Positions 33,920 to 43,610 are shown, counted from the stretch's first letter. The stretch is DNA of 50,530 bases from BOG-1112 sp964635325 (GCA_964635325.1 CAZWOL010000014.1:1-50530), one strand, 5' to 3'. Made by a program: numbers and translations. Notes: generated from the sequence alone by a model not told the origin.

Positions 33920-35389
33920 ACGATTGAATAGCTTTACAACTTTAGCAACAGTTTCTCGAGTGACATGCCTTTGATCTGCTTCCCACGCGGAATCAGCCGT
34001 ATACATAACTGTCTCATAGCTTGGCAGATAATGAACTCCGCTATTTTGTCGAACAAATTCTTCGGCTACAACACGCAAAGTTGCTTTGGAATGACAGTTT
34101 GCCGTGATTACGTGGGAACGATCTGCAAGAAAAGTAGCATTTAGGGGAATTGGCGAAACAGAAACGATAATCTGTATGTCGGGATTGTATGTTCTCAGCG
34201 TCTTTAAAAACGATGAGAGTTCTCGCAAGTTATCTTCGACACTAAGAACTTTGTGACCTATCAACGCAGGTGCTATTTTATTTGGAAATCGTGAAATGAC
34301 AGATCCGTCTTTACGAAAATACCAAATCTCATTCACACCAAGCGTTATAATAAAAACCTTCATCTGCATCAGAGCTTGCCTTACTGCAAGAAGATGCAAT
34401 TCGTAGTTTTCTTGATAGGCTTCAACAGAATCAAAGGCGACGGCTTCTCGGAAAGCATCAAAATACTTCTTTTTTCCGGAAATCATTTCCGAATAGATAA
34501 TTTGAGGTGTTTTTGAAACGCCAAAAGCGCGTTCGACCAACTGTCTAAAGCTAGGCGTATTGAAAATGGTTCCCCAAGCCGCTGGTGAATTTGGTAAAGG
34601 ATTCTCTTGCAAAACTGCATAGCCCTTACCTTGATTTGCTTCAGTCACGACATAGTTAAATTTTTGTCTTTGCAAAAAATGTGCAATTTCCATTGCAAAG
34701 CAACTTCCAGCAGATCCAACGGGTGTTTCAGGGCTTATAAATTTATTTTCATATGCAAATGGAAACTCATCAAATATCGACCTAGGACGTCCTTTTGCTG
34801 TCGGATCAGGCCAAAATACCGAGTCAAAATTCAGCTTTTCTTTTGGAACATAAGCACTAATGTTTCTTTTTACATCTGCTGTAAATTGAGAGAATGAAAC
34901 AAGGTCTTTTGAAAAATCAGTATTCAAAACTTTGTCGGGATGCTGAGCGACTTCTTCAAAGTAGTACTTTTTTATAAAGTCTATCAAATCCATTTGAGAT
35001 GCAAAACTTACTAATCCATTTTTTTTAAAAAAATTTATTATACTTGCTTTAGAGCTATTAGAATCTACGATGCTATCGAGTGTATAGTTAAAAAATGCAT
35101 CACCCAGAATTAGGCTATTAGAATCAATGAGAACAGGCCCTTGTGTGGCGCTATCAACGGTCGAAGACCTTTCCAATTTTTTATTTTTCTTAGAAACTTC
35201 TTTGACACCTTCAGAGTACATCTCTTTTGATGTTAGAAATTCTGGATCTACCTTAGTTAGTAAATAAAGAGAGATTCTTCTAAGAATTGTGAAAGATTTC
35301 TCTTTTGCTGAAAAAATGATTTGCTTTATGAGCAGCTTAATTCGAAAAATAACATCAATAAATATGAATTTTAAAGTATTATCTCTCAC
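33899..35389 (-). CDS. GSCFA-domain (SGNH-hydrolase-like) protein
   Basis: 496 residues. Residues about 210-495 form a GSCFA domain: the name-giving GSAGSCFAMEIAHFL (Ser229), KGYAVLQENPLPNSP, ITLGVNEIWY (Gly and Asn of the SGNH set), VSVSPIPLNATF, and a C-terminal DQRH (Asp/His pair). This is an esterase/acyl-transferase-like fold, suggesting removal or addition of an acyl group on a glycan; the substrate is unknown. Residues 1-200 are not recognised and contain a Lys/Ser-rich stretch near 55-80. It heads away from two unknown genes and a capsule-type transferase that run in the same direction. A second copy is hidden in the gap downstream. Confidence 0.8.
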   Translation of the reverse strand: MRDNTLKFIFIDVIFRIKLLIKQIIFSAKEKSFTILRRISLYLLTKVDPEFLTSKEMYSEGVKEVSKKNKKLERSSTVDSATQGPVLIDSNSLILGDAFFNYTLDSIVDSNSSKASIINFFKKNGLVSFASQMDLIDFIKKYYFEEVAQHPDKVLNTDFSKDLVSFSQFTADVKRNISAYVPKEKLNFDSVFWPDPTAKGRPRSIFDEFPFAYENKFISPETPVGSAGSCFAMEIAHFLQRQKFNYVVTEANQGKGYAVLQENPLPNSPAAWGTIFNTPSFRQLVERAFGVSKTPQIIYSEMISGKKKYFDAFREAVAFDSVEAYQENYELHLLAVRQALMQMKVFIITLGVNEIWYFRKDGSVISRFPNKIAPALIGHKVLSVEDNLRELSSFLKTLRTYNPDIQIIVSVSPIPLNATFLADRSHVITANCHSKATLRVVAEEFVRQNSGVHYLPSYETVMYTADSAWEADQRHVTRETVAKVVKLFNRMFVKDQ

Positions 35390-35405
35390 AGTAAATCTCC
35401 ATATT

Positions 35406-36185
35406 TCAGCTGTGCACAGCTGAAACTAGGTTGCTTTTATTTTTAAAGAATACAATGGGTTTACAATTTTCGCCCGCAATACCATCTAATGCAACATGAA
35501 CTTTGGAGGACCCGCTTAATGACTTCGCATCAATTTTGCAAAATCTGCTCGCAAATGGCTTAATGATTTCATCCCTACTATAGATTGATTTTTGCTTATC
35601 ATCCATAAGCAATATCTTCGATTGTACAGGCTCTGTACTCGGATTGATTTGGTATAATTCAATCCACTCCAAATCTGTGGAATCCATCTTCAAATTGGAT
35701 TCCCAATATAGACCAGGCTTAGGATCAGGCTTAAAAACGGACTGAGGGTGAATAAGACCACAGACTGAACCATTTTTGTCAAAAAAAGTGCTAAAAAAAT
35801 GAGATGTTAGACGCTCTAAATTAGGATGAGGAAAAAAGATACCGTTCTCTGGCTCAACTTTAAACACAGCTAATCCAAATTTGGGTGGTGCCCCATTCTT
35901 CATCAGATCCGCAAAATTGATATCCATGGTTTCAAAAGGTTTCATTTTCAGTTTAGTCTCAAAAACTTTCTGACCATCTTGGTTAAAAAGAACAGCTGTG
36001 CAAATACAAGTCTTTGCATTTGTAGGATCAAGAAATGAAGGAAAGTTTGAAATGGAGTAGCGAGTGGTTCTTTCCGATGAATTGATGAAGATCTGAACAA
36101 CGGGAAATTTTTTATATAATTGTTGAAGTGGAATTCGATGGCGAATTTTCTTTAAGACATCCTTAATTTTGAGTTTCATAGTCAT
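35406..36185 (-). CDS. Unrecognised protein B of a GSCFA-linked gene pair
   Basis: 259 residues, no signal peptide or membrane helix. I do not recognise it. The composition suggests beta-rich domains, with alternating segments such as TAVLFNQDGQKVFETKLKM and PFETMDINFADLM, then FGLAVFKVEP. Similar segments occur in its neighbour (ILNLRGEVLAERTYSLN, VLVIDVKEFL), so the two may be distant paralogues with a shared beta-sandwich. A glycan-binding or accessory role is inferred only from context. Its ATG overlaps the stop of the upstream gene (ATGA), and it lies 16 bases before the GSCFA gene, so the set is one operon. Confidence 0.6.
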   Translation of the reverse strand: MTMKLKIKDVLKKIRHRIPLQQLYKKFPVVQIFINSSERTTRYSISNFPSFLDPTNAKTCICTAVLFNQDGQKVFETKLKMKPFETMDINFADLMKNGAPPKFGLAVFKVEPENGIFFPHPNLERLTSHFFSTFFDKNGSVCGLIHPQSVFKPDPKPGLYWESNLKMDSTDLEWIELYQINPSTEPVQSKILLMDDKQKSIYSRDEIIKPFASRFCKIDAKSLSGSSKVHVALDGIAGENCKPIVFFKNKSNLVSAVHS

Positions 36186-37015
36186 AATGAATCACCCATA
36201 AAATTAGATAATGCTGAATTGCGAATTTTACTCATATTTCCACTGGTGAAGTAACTGGGTGCGAGTGAGTGTTCTATGGCAATAGAATCAGGATTAGTAC
36301 TCTTAATAATAGAGTAGATCGCAAAAGAGCTTTGACCGCCTTTACCGATCATATTTAGAAGCTGTGGACTATCTGAAAGAGGAAATTTTTCTCCCAGAAA
36401 TTCTTTAACATCAATAACCAGAACATCATTGTAATTTAAACTATAAGTTCTTTCAGCAAGAACCTCACCTCTCAAATTTAAAATGGAAATATAAAGTGGC
36501 GACATATTTCGTGGATATGAAGCCAGATTTAAGAAATTTGCAAAAACCACATAAGTATTGATCTTCTTAGATACCCAAATTTTGGGTGCGAGTAAAATGA
36601 TAGGTGAAGGTATCCGTCCTTGGATCTGCATTGGGAGTTGATCGTATAATAGGTATGCTGTTGCACCATTACGCATGCATATATAACTAATTTGATGTTC
36701 TTGTGCGAAGTATCCATGCTGATTTTGATCACCCACTGAACAAACAGCTTGAACAACAGAAGGTTTAGCAGGATCGACTCCTGCAGATAGGCTTGCAATA
36801 TCTAAGTTAATATATTGATTTAGAGAGAGTTTCGCTTTCGCAAGATGCTCTACGATCAAGTCACTATCCTGAAAAATACGAATATCGACTTGCATGCTAG
36901 CATGTGATCCCAATTTTTTAAGAAGATCAAATGAAGGAGAAAACCCCAGAGTTGCATATGTATCCAGCTGTAGAGATGGCAACGTTGGAAAAATAAAGAG
37001 TCCCTTCATCATCAA
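36182..37015 (-). CDS. Unrecognised protein A of a GSCFA-linked gene pair
   Basis: 277 residues, soluble, family unknown. It begins MMMKGLFIFPTLPSLQLDTYATL. There is an internal beta-rich half (about 140-215) with INTYVVFANFLNLASY, PLYISILNLRGEVLAERTYS and a closing SFAIYSIIKSTNPDS and AIEHSLAPSYF. AGGGGG sits 5 bases before the start, the strongest initiation signal of this group. It couples to protein B by an ATGA overlap. Conserved-looking Asn/His/Ser residues (EHSLAPS) could be functional, but nothing supports a specific reaction. Confidence 0.6.
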   Translation of the reverse strand: MMMKGLFIFPTLPSLQLDTYATLGFSPSFDLLKKLGSHASMQVDIRIFQDSDLIVEHLAKAKLSLNQYINLDIASLSAGVDPAKPSVVQAVCSVGDQNQHGYFAQEHQISYICMRNGATAYLLYDQLPMQIQGRIPSPIILLAPKIWVSKKINTYVVFANFLNLASYPRNMSPLYISILNLRGEVLAERTYSLNYNDVLVIDVKEFLGEKFPLSDSPQLLNMIGKGGQSSFAIYSIIKSTNPDSIAIEHSLAPSYFTSGNMSKIRNSALSNFMGDSL

Positions 37016-37050
37016 AACCCCCTGACGTAAGCGCGAAAAACTTTAGACCT

Positions 37051-38538
37051 TCAAATCGACGGTTCTTGAATTTGATTCAATTCATATATTTTACTTTTCA
37101 ATGCCTGAAATAGATTTTCTTTGTTAGTCTCCTCATGAACTTGGCTAACAGATCTATAGGCCATATCCGAATAGCCTGTTACGCCAACATTTTGGGCTGC
37201 TATAAGAAAATTATGTATCTCTATGAGTGAATGAGTGACTTTTTTCTGCAAAACCTCTTCAAGAGCAATCCTACAATCATCAATACTACGAATCGGATAT
37301 ACCCCTGGTGCAAATTGATAAAAAAAGTATCCAAACATGAAAACTGGTTTTTCAAAGAAGAGAGCTTCCCATCCTACAGTACCTGTAACGGTAACAACAG
37401 CTAAGCTCTTCTCTATGAGTGAAAAACTTGAAAAATTTGTGGCAACCAGACAGATATTTTTGAGTTTTAGAACGTCGTCATAAAAAGAACAGGTCCGCCC
37501 CTGGCTCCGCTGTGCTGGATGTTCTTTAACATATATGTAGACGTTGTCCGGAATTAATGAACAAAGCATTTTTAAGCATAGCAATTGATCAACAAAACAT
37601 CCACCACCGGGTGAAGTCGTGTTTTCAGGTTGAAAATGAAGAGCTACATAGATATACGATTTATTTAGGTCAGGTTCAGTCGTTGCAATTTTTTTATATG
37701 ACTTCCATAGATTTTTGTCGGAATGTAACAGGAGCTGTCGACGGAAAAATCGCCAAAGACCCTCTTTAACTAAGTTCCAAATAAAAATTAACTTTGGCTC
37801 CTTATTTTTTTTGAAGGCGCTGAAACTAAAGCTAAAGATTCGCTTCAAAAAATATCGCGTGCTATGGGAGCGTTTAATCTCTGACTTAACTGTTGTCATA
37901 TAGAATGGAGGTTGCATGTTTCGGGCAACAGACGTACGCTCAAGAAAATGTTTCTCAAGCTGACTAGATAATTTAAATTTATCGCTGCATTTTTTTACTT
38001 CTTGATATTTTTGAATCAAACGATCAGGACCGGTTTCAATAGATTCATAAAGAAAAGTGATGTCAGGTATAGAAGATTGCGAAAACATCAATGTTTTAAT
38101 TTTTTTTATCTTGCAAAGATTATAAATCACATAATCAGCCATTTCATGCGGGACATTTACACAAATAAAATGAGTTATTGATTGATTTTCTAGAAAACTA
38201 TTCCAATAATGAAGATGCTTGAGATAGAGATTTTTTCTGAAGTTATAATCTTTTGGATGTAAGGGATCAATGCGATCCATCATTCGCAAAACGATTGTTT
38301 CACAATACGACATTTGGCGAATCAATATAGGATCTATGGGTAATGCTTCATATTCATGTTTACTATAGTTTCCCCACAGAGTTTCCCAAAAGTCATGATG
38401 ATCAATCTCTATAGTGTTTTCTTTCAGATAGAAGTTCTCATCAATCGTTGCAACATATGTAAGATTAAAATGCTGAATTATTTTTTGTAGAACATCAAAC
38501 ATCATTGGGTTTTGAAAACCATTGAATAGTATTCTCAA
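37051..38538 (-). CDS. Capsule-polysaccharide-type glycosyltransferase, TTG start
   Basis: 495 residues, starting with TTG at 38538 after GAGAGAATTTT. It has the same C-terminal signature as the protein at 21451-22884: YVALHFQPENTTSPGGG, VYIYVKEHPAQRSQGR, AVVTVTGTVGWEALFFEKP and VFMFGYFFYQF. These are motifs of the KpsS/KpsC capsule synthesis class and related GT-B enzymes. The N-terminal half differs (HFICVNVPHEMADYVIYNL). A transferase for a nonulosonate or Kdo-like sugar is possible because KpsC/KpsS act on CMP-Kdo, but this is inference. It precedes the unknown pair and the GSCFA gene on the same strand. Confidence 0.72.
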   Translation of the reverse strand: MRILFNGFQNPMMFDVLQKIIQHFNLTYVATIDENFYLKENTIEIDHHDFWETLWGNYSKHEYEALPIDPILIRQMSYCETIVLRMMDRIDPLHPKDYNFRKNLYLKHLHYWNSFLENQSITHFICVNVPHEMADYVIYNLCKIKKIKTLMFSQSSIPDITFLYESIETGPDRLIQKYQEVKKCSDKFKLSSQLEKHFLERTSVARNMQPPFYMTTVKSEIKRSHSTRYFLKRIFSFSFSAFKKNKEPKLIFIWNLVKEGLWRFFRRQLLLHSDKNLWKSYKKIATTEPDLNKSYIYVALHFQPENTTSPGGGCFVDQLLCLKMLCSLIPDNVYIYVKEHPAQRSQGRTCSFYDDVLKLKNICLVATNFSSFSLIEKSLAVVTVTGTVGWEALFFEKPVFMFGYFFYQFAPGVYPIRSIDDCRIALEEVLQKKVTHSLIEIHNFLIAAQNVGVTGYSDMAYRSVSQVHEETNKENLFQALKSKIYELNQIQEPSI

Positions 38539-38597
38539 AAAATTCTCTCGCTTTCATTTAATTATTCGATGAATCACATTTTCTGACAACCAAGTTC

Positions 38598-40352
38598 CTA
38601 AATCCGATCAGGTAAATTGAAAACAACATCTGCATATCGCAGCGCTTCTGGTCTATGTGAGATAATAATTAATGTAGCTTTTTTTCTTAGACGAGAAAGA
38701 GAAGCAACAACTTCAACTTCTGTTTGAGCGTCTAGATTAGCTGTCACCTCATCCAGAATAAGCAATACTGGCTTACGTAACAAAGCTCTCGCTATGGCTA
38801 GTCTTTGCTTCTGTCCTGCAGAAAGACCCTCTCCATTTTCTTCAATTTTGTAGTTGAGTTGATTAGGCAAGCTATTCACTACTGTCAAAAGACATGCTTC
38901 TCGCAGAGCCTCCTCATATTCGTAGCTGTTGTAGTTACGAACACTTCCATAATCGAGATTATCTTTGATTGTACCTTCGATGAGAAAGGGCTCTGCACCC
39001 ACATATCCAATCCTTGAATAGAATCTGCTAAAATACTCTGCTGCATCTAATCCATCTAGTTCAACACGACCTAAATCTGGTTTCAAAATGCCAAATATAA
39101 TCGCAAGTAAAGTCGACTTTCCAGTTCCACTTCTTCCAGTGATCGCTATCTGATCACCAGCTTCGATGTCGAGAGAAAAATTTTCGAATATCGGCTGTTC
39201 TGAACCGTAACTAAATCGAATATTACTTAATTGAATCTTGGGAGCAGATACTTCTATCAGAACTGGCCGGATATGGTTAGAATCTAAGATTGGATTCCGA
39301 TGTCGGTTAGCAAATCGAAACGAAGTTATGTCAGCTGTCTGAAGTGTTGTCTCATGGATTTCATCCGAAGAAAATTTCCAAAAAAACCGAGCAGCCATTT
39401 TTGCGTGTGGAAAGTATAAAGATAGGGTTCCAAAATGGCTTGCAACTAGGGAACATGTTTGTACGAGTCGCAAAAATAGATAAAGAAATGCAATAATTTG
39501 AACATTCGGAGAATGTAAAAGATGAGTATTGATCAATATTATTATAACAAGTAGAATGACGCCCGCTGCTTGTGGGACAGCTGCGCTAAGACTCGACAAT
39601 TCAAGGGCTCGAATACTATGAGCGGCATAGCTAATTACACTTGCGGAAATCTTTTGAAATTCTGTTTGATTGGTTCTAATTGTCCGAATGAGTAGCCAAT
39701 TTCGTGTTACTCTTTGGACACCTGCCATGATTTTTTCTTGTTCAACAGGAATAAGCTGCGCATATTTTCTTACAATCGAATTGATAAAAGATAGCAGTGA
39801 CGCTATAGCCGCTAGTCCTAATAGGCTAAAAATAGCGGATGGTATTGAAATTGTAAAAAGAATGCATACTAAAAATAAACTAACAATAATCTGCGGTAAA
39901 GCTTGAGCTAAATAATAGAAAAATTGCGATGTTTTTGGAAAAATTTCACTAATTTTTGCATTGGTATCTGCTGCTGATATAAATTTTCCAGAGTTGCTTA
40001 ATAATATGTCTCGCAAAGATAAAAGACGCAATCTTGCATTTATAGATTCTAGCGCGATACTTGCTGATAGTGAGACTGTCAGGTAAGAAATTGCTCTCAA
40101 AATTCCAAGAATAGTCAAAAATATCATGAGAGCTGATATTGAATAATCCTTATTTAGAAAACGAAATAAGCCTGAGTCACTTTCAATCTTGAACCCAAGA
40201 TTTTTTAAAAAAAGCTGAATAAAAACAGCAATTAAAACTTCAACAAAGGCCAGCAAAACCCCACCAAAAGAAGCTACTCCTAGCCAAATAGTTGAACGGT
40301 ACCCAATAATTTTACTAGTGTATAAAATGCGTTGGATAAATACTTTTAACAT
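38598..40352 (-). CDS. ABC exporter half-transporter (permease plus ATPase)
   Basis: 584 residues. Five to six membrane helices (about 20-50, 72-98, 145-190, 255-300) are followed by an ATP-binding domain with Walker A GRSGTGKS (406-413), signature LSAGQKQRLAIARAL, Walker B VLLILDEVTANLD and the switch His of IIISHR. The layout is that of MsbA/PglK-type exporters, which flip lipid-linked sugars or lipid A. With no Wzx in the window, flipping the lipid-linked repeat unit is a reasonable inference. Its start overlaps the end of pseC, so it is coupled to the pseudaminic acid genes. Confidence 0.9.
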   Translation of the reverse strand: MLKVFIQRILYTSKIIGYRSTIWLGVASFGGVLLAFVEVLIAVFIQLFLKNLGFKIESDSGLFRFLNKDYSISALMIFLTILGILRAISYLTVSLSASIALESINARLRLLSLRDILLSNSGKFISAADTNAKISEIFPKTSQFFYYLAQALPQIIVSLFLVCILFTISIPSAIFSLLGLAAIASLLSFINSIVRKYAQLIPVEQEKIMAGVQRVTRNWLLIRTIRTNQTEFQKISASVISYAAHSIRALELSSLSAAVPQAAGVILLVIIILINTHLLHSPNVQIIAFLYLFLRLVQTCSLVASHFGTLSLYFPHAKMAARFFWKFSSDEIHETTLQTADITSFRFANRHRNPILDSNHIRPVLIEVSAPKIQLSNIRFSYGSEQPIFENFSLDIEAGDQIAITGRSGTGKSTLLAIIFGILKPDLGRVELDGLDAAEYFSRFYSRIGYVGAEPFLIEGTIKDNLDYGSVRNYNSYEYEEALREACLLTVVNSLPNQLNYKIEENGEGLSAGQKQRLAIARALLRKPVLLILDEVTANLDAQTEVEVVASLSRLRKKATLIIISHRPEALRYADVVFNLPDRI

Positions 40353-41575
40353 AAAATGACACTTATTGCTTCAATCACTTTGCTACATTGTTCCTGTGAC
40401 AGAGCGGAATACATGGGAATCGAAAGTTCTCGCTGGTAGAACCGTTCGGAGTTTGGCGTGTCTACCCTTCGCCATAGTTCCGAATTTTTTTGGTAATAGG
40501 GATGCCTATAAACAGGTAAGTAATGCACTTGGGTACCAATTCCCATGGAGCTTAACTCTTTCATAACCTGCCCTCGCGATGTTTTTAACTCATCAAAATC
40601 AATTTGGAGAGCATACAAGTGGTAACTATTTTTTACCAACGATGAGTGTGAAGCAGGCAATTTGACAGAACCTAAATTTACGAAAGCAGTATCGTAAAGC
40701 TGGGCTATATCTTTTCGTCTTTGTACAGATTGAGTGAGTCGATCCAACTGGCTACTACCTAATGCTGCCTGAATATCTGTGATTCGATAATTAAATCCCA
40801 AATATTGCATTTCATGATACCAGACATTGTGGGTGTGGCTTGCTGGATCCAAAGCAAGATCTTTTTGGATAAAATCATTCTGCTCTTTAGTGATGCCATG
40901 TGATCTCAAGATACGAAGTTTCTTCGCAAGATCACTTCTATTGGTCGTGATGGCTCCCCCCTCACCTGTCGTAAGATGCTTAACGGGATGAAAGCTGAAA
41001 ACCGTCAAATCTGCAATTTTTGAATTCCCTACATAAGAAAAACCTTCCATTTCAGTCAATCTGTATTCAGCCCCCAAAGCGTGACATGCATCTTCAATAA
41101 TTGCCAAGCCATTACTTTGAGCTATAGTGGCCAAATCGGCCATAGATTCTGAAGGCCTTCCAGCGTAATACACAGGTATGACAGCTCGTGGATTCAACCC
41201 TGACTTTTTAGCCAAATCGACCGCAACCAAAAGAGATTCTATAGATAGAAACTGAGTTGTCGGATCAATATCGACAAAAATAGGAGTTCCACCACAGTAT
41301 AAAACAGCATTTGCTGTAGCTGCAAAAGTCATTGCGGGAATAAAAACAGCATCTCCACGCTGAATTTCCAAAGCTAGACATGCTAAATGTAAACCCGCAG
41401 TACCATTGGAAACAGCAATTGCATGCTGCACACCCAAATAATGACTTAGGGACTGTTCAAAATTTGAAATTGCCGGCCCTTGAGTGAGGAAATCACTTTT
41501 CAAGGTCTCAACCACAGAACGAATGTCCGATTCTGTTATATCTTGTCGACCATAAGGAATGAATTCTGAATTCAT
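40346..41575 (-). CDS. pseC: UDP-4-amino-4,6-dideoxy-N-acetyl-beta-L-altrosamine transaminase
   Basis: 409 residues, DegT/DnrJ PLP enzyme of the PseC subgroup. The N-terminal IPYGRQDITESDI, FLTQGPAI and AVSNGTAGLHLACLAL are followed by FIPAMTFAATANAVLY, IEDACHALGAEY, the PLP-lysine block FSFHPVKHLTTGEGGAI and GFNYRITDIQAALG. It uses glutamate to aminate C4 of UDP-4-keto-6-deoxy-L-AltNAc, the second step to pseudaminic acid. The ATG overlaps the stop of pseB (ATGA), as in many pse operons. Confidence 0.93.
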   Translation of the reverse strand: MNSEFIPYGRQDITESDIRSVVETLKSDFLTQGPAISNFEQSLSHYLGVQHAIAVSNGTAGLHLACLALEIQRGDAVFIPAMTFAATANAVLYCGGTPIFVDIDPTTQFLSIESLLVAVDLAKKSGLNPRAVIPVYYAGRPSESMADLATIAQSNGLAIIEDACHALGAEYRLTEMEGFSYVGNSKIADLTVFSFHPVKHLTTGEGGAITTNRSDLAKKLRILRSHGITKEQNDFIQKDLALDPASHTHNVWYHEMQYLGFNYRITDIQAALGSSQLDRLTQSVQRRKDIAQLYDTAFVNLGSVKLPASHSSLVKNSYHLYALQIDFDELKTSRGQVMKELSSMGIGTQVHYLPVYRHPYYQKNSELWRRVDTPNSERFYQRELSIPMYSALSQEQCSKVIEAISVILC

Positions 41576-42654
41576 AGATTAGAAACCTCTTGTGAATTCA
41601 TATCCATGGAACGTTCTTTGCGAGCATGCGGCAGATCAGGATGCTTGTCAATTTTAATAAGCTCGGTGCCCGCAAGTTGATATTCTGAGAGCATCTCTAT
41701 AAGTTGGGTTGACGAGATCCATTCCGAATTGATATCTGAAGCATATCTGAAACTATTGGAAACCCTTTCGCCTTCATATTTTGCGTCAGTTTGCCAACTA
41801 TTTATAGATGGTTGAATGACAAAATGAGTTTTGCAATCATAAGTGTTAGGAGCATCATCTTCACCAATCATACATTCATGAAGCTTCTCACCCGGACGAA
41901 TACCTGTAATAGTAATAGTACATTCTGGAGCTAGAGCTTGTGCCAGATCAGTTATTTTCATGCTAGGAATTTTGGGAACAAAAATTTCTCCACCTTGCAT
42001 TTTACTAAAGGCAAGAAAGACTAAATCGATACCTTGGTCCAAAGAGATCCAAAAACGTGTCATTCGTGTATCAGTAATAGGTAGACAGCCACTATTTCGA
42101 CTATTCATAAAGAATGGAATAACACTACCTCTTGAGCCGAAAACATTTCCATAACGAACAACAGCGAATCTTGTACCCTGTGTGCCTGAATATGAGTTTC
42201 CAGCAACGAAAAGCTTATCTGATGAGAGTTTTGTTGCTCCATAGAGATTAATCGGGTTACATGCCTTATCTGTGGAAAGTGCAACAACACGTTTGACACC
42301 TCGGTCAATTGAGGTTTCGATTACGTTCTGTGCGCCGATTATATTGGTTTTGATAAATTCAAATGGATTGTATTCCGCAGCGGGAACATGCTTTAATGCC
42401 GCTGCATGTATGACATAATCTACACCAACCAACGCCCTCTGTAGCCTTTCTTTATCACGCACATCTCCTAAAAAGTACCGCATACATGGATACTTTTCAG
42501 TGCTGAAAACTTTAGCCATTTCGTATTGTTTTAATTCATCTCGACTATAAATAACGATACGCTTAGGTCTATAAGTAGCCAGAAGACGTTGGACAAAGCG
42601 CTTACCAAAACTACCTGTTCCACCTGTTATCAAAATCGATTTATCATCAAACAT
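41572..42654 (-). CDS. pseB: UDP-N-acetylglucosamine 4,6-dehydratase (inverting)
   Basis: 360 residues. NADP site ILITGGTGSFGKRFVQRLL, IYSRDELKQYEMAK, FLGDVRDKERL, HAAALKHVPAAEYNPFE, ALSTDKACNPINLYGATKL (Lys in place of Tyr in the SDR pair, as in this subfamily) and RYGNVFGSRGSVIP. It converts UDP-GlcNAc to UDP-4-keto-6-deoxy-L-AltNAc by C6 dehydration with C5 inversion, the committed step to pseudaminic acid. The ribosome site is a strong AGGAGGATGTC. It lies 32 bases after the aldo/keto reductase gene, and pseC and the ABC exporter follow in overlap. Confidence 0.95.
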   Translation of the reverse strand: MFDDKSILITGGTGSFGKRFVQRLLATYRPKRIVIYSRDELKQYEMAKVFSTEKYPCMRYFLGDVRDKERLQRALVGVDYVIHAAALKHVPAAEYNPFEFIKTNIIGAQNVIETSIDRGVKRVVALSTDKACNPINLYGATKLSSDKLFVAGNSYSGTQGTRFAVVRYGNVFGSRGSVIPFFMNSRNSGCLPITDTRMTRFWISLDQGIDLVFLAFSKMQGGEIFVPKIPSMKITDLAQALAPECTITITGIRPGEKLHECMIGEDDAPNTYDCKTHFVIQPSINSWQTDAKYEGERVSNSFRYASDINSEWISSTQLIEMLSEYQLAGTELIKIDKHPDLPHARKERSMDMNSQEVSNL

Positions 42655-42686
42655 GACATCCTCCTAAATAATTTCGATTCGTTTTT

Positions 42687-43610
42687 TCAGTTCCAATAAA
42701 CCGGACTGAGGAGACGTTCCTCTAAAGCAAATTTTTGTGCGATCTCAAAACTTTCTAAAACATCAGGGTGAATATAGGAAGACTTTCGAATACTCTCTAA
42801 GTTTTCATTTAAAGAATGAACGTTATCCGCCCCGAGTAAAGCAACATCTAATATGCCCAAGCAGTTGTGAAAAATATAGCCTAGTGCAATTTCCCCCAAC
42901 TTAGTTGATCCTGAAGCATCTAATAATAGACCTTTCAGATGACCTAGTTCACTTTTTTTTCGTACTTGAGGTAGTGCGGCCTGCTCAGAAAGAAGACCTT
43001 GAAGAAATATACTGCGCGCAACAAGATAGACTTTCTTTTCGCGATACAATTTGATTAAATCGGGCGCCAAAAATCGTTGATCTAATAAATTCACTGGAAT
43101 TTGTAAAGCCGAAACGGACGGAATTCTTAAGGCAGCAAGAGCTTGATCGGGCTCGTAGACAGAAATTCCTATTTGTTGACAAAATCCTTCAGAAATCAAA
43201 CGAGCCATCAATCTTTGGACAATCTTATTCTCCAAAAAATTTTGATCACATTGATGAAATTGTAGAAGTTCAATGCGTGGAAGGCAGAGTTTATGTAAAC
43301 TACTAGCAATAGAATTCTTCAAAAAATCCCAATATCTATCTTCATTTGACCAAACAAATGATTCCACACTCGGGATTTTAGTTGAAACTAAGATATTCGA
43401 TGGAAGTCTTCTTTTTGAGAGAAACTGGCCTATGCGCCGTTCACTTTCTCCATAAGCAATAGCCGTGTCAAAAAAGCTAACGCCATGTTCAGACGCAAAT
43501 TTTAAAATTTCCTCAGCTTCTTCCTCCGAAAGCAAATTCAAATGACTTCGATTTCCGTAAGCCAAACCAATTTGCGCGGTACCTAAACCTATTTGAACTT
43601 TATTCGTCAC
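42687..43610 (-). CDS. Aldo/keto reductase family oxidoreductase, GTG start
   Basis: 307 residues from GTG at 43610, with AAGGT 5 bases upstream. The family pattern is present: GLGTAQIGLAYGN, the catalytic Asp/Tyr block VSFFDTAIAYGESERRIG, LVSTKIP (Lys), LLQFHQCDQNF (His) and QIGISVYEPDQA. It should reduce or oxidise a carbonyl with NAD(P)H, probably on a sugar or its nucleotide derivative because it is upstream of pseB in the same transcript. It is not part of the six canonical pse genes, so it hints at a modified nonulosonate or a second sugar. Confidence 0.85.
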   Translation of the reverse strand: MTNKVQIGLGTAQIGLAYGNRSHLNLLSEEEAEEILKFASEHGVSFFDTAIAYGESERRIGQFLSKRRLPSNILVSTKIPSVESFVWSNEDRYWDFLKNSIASSLHKLCLPRIELLQFHQCDQNFLENKIVQRLMARLISEGFCQQIGISVYEPDQALAALRIPSVSALQIPVNLLDQRFLAPDLIKLYREKKVYLVARSIFLQGLLSEQAALPQVRKKSELGHLKGLLLDASGSTKLGEIALGYIFHNCLGILDVALLGADNVHSLNENLESIRKSSYIHPDVLESFEIAQKFALEERLLSPVYWN

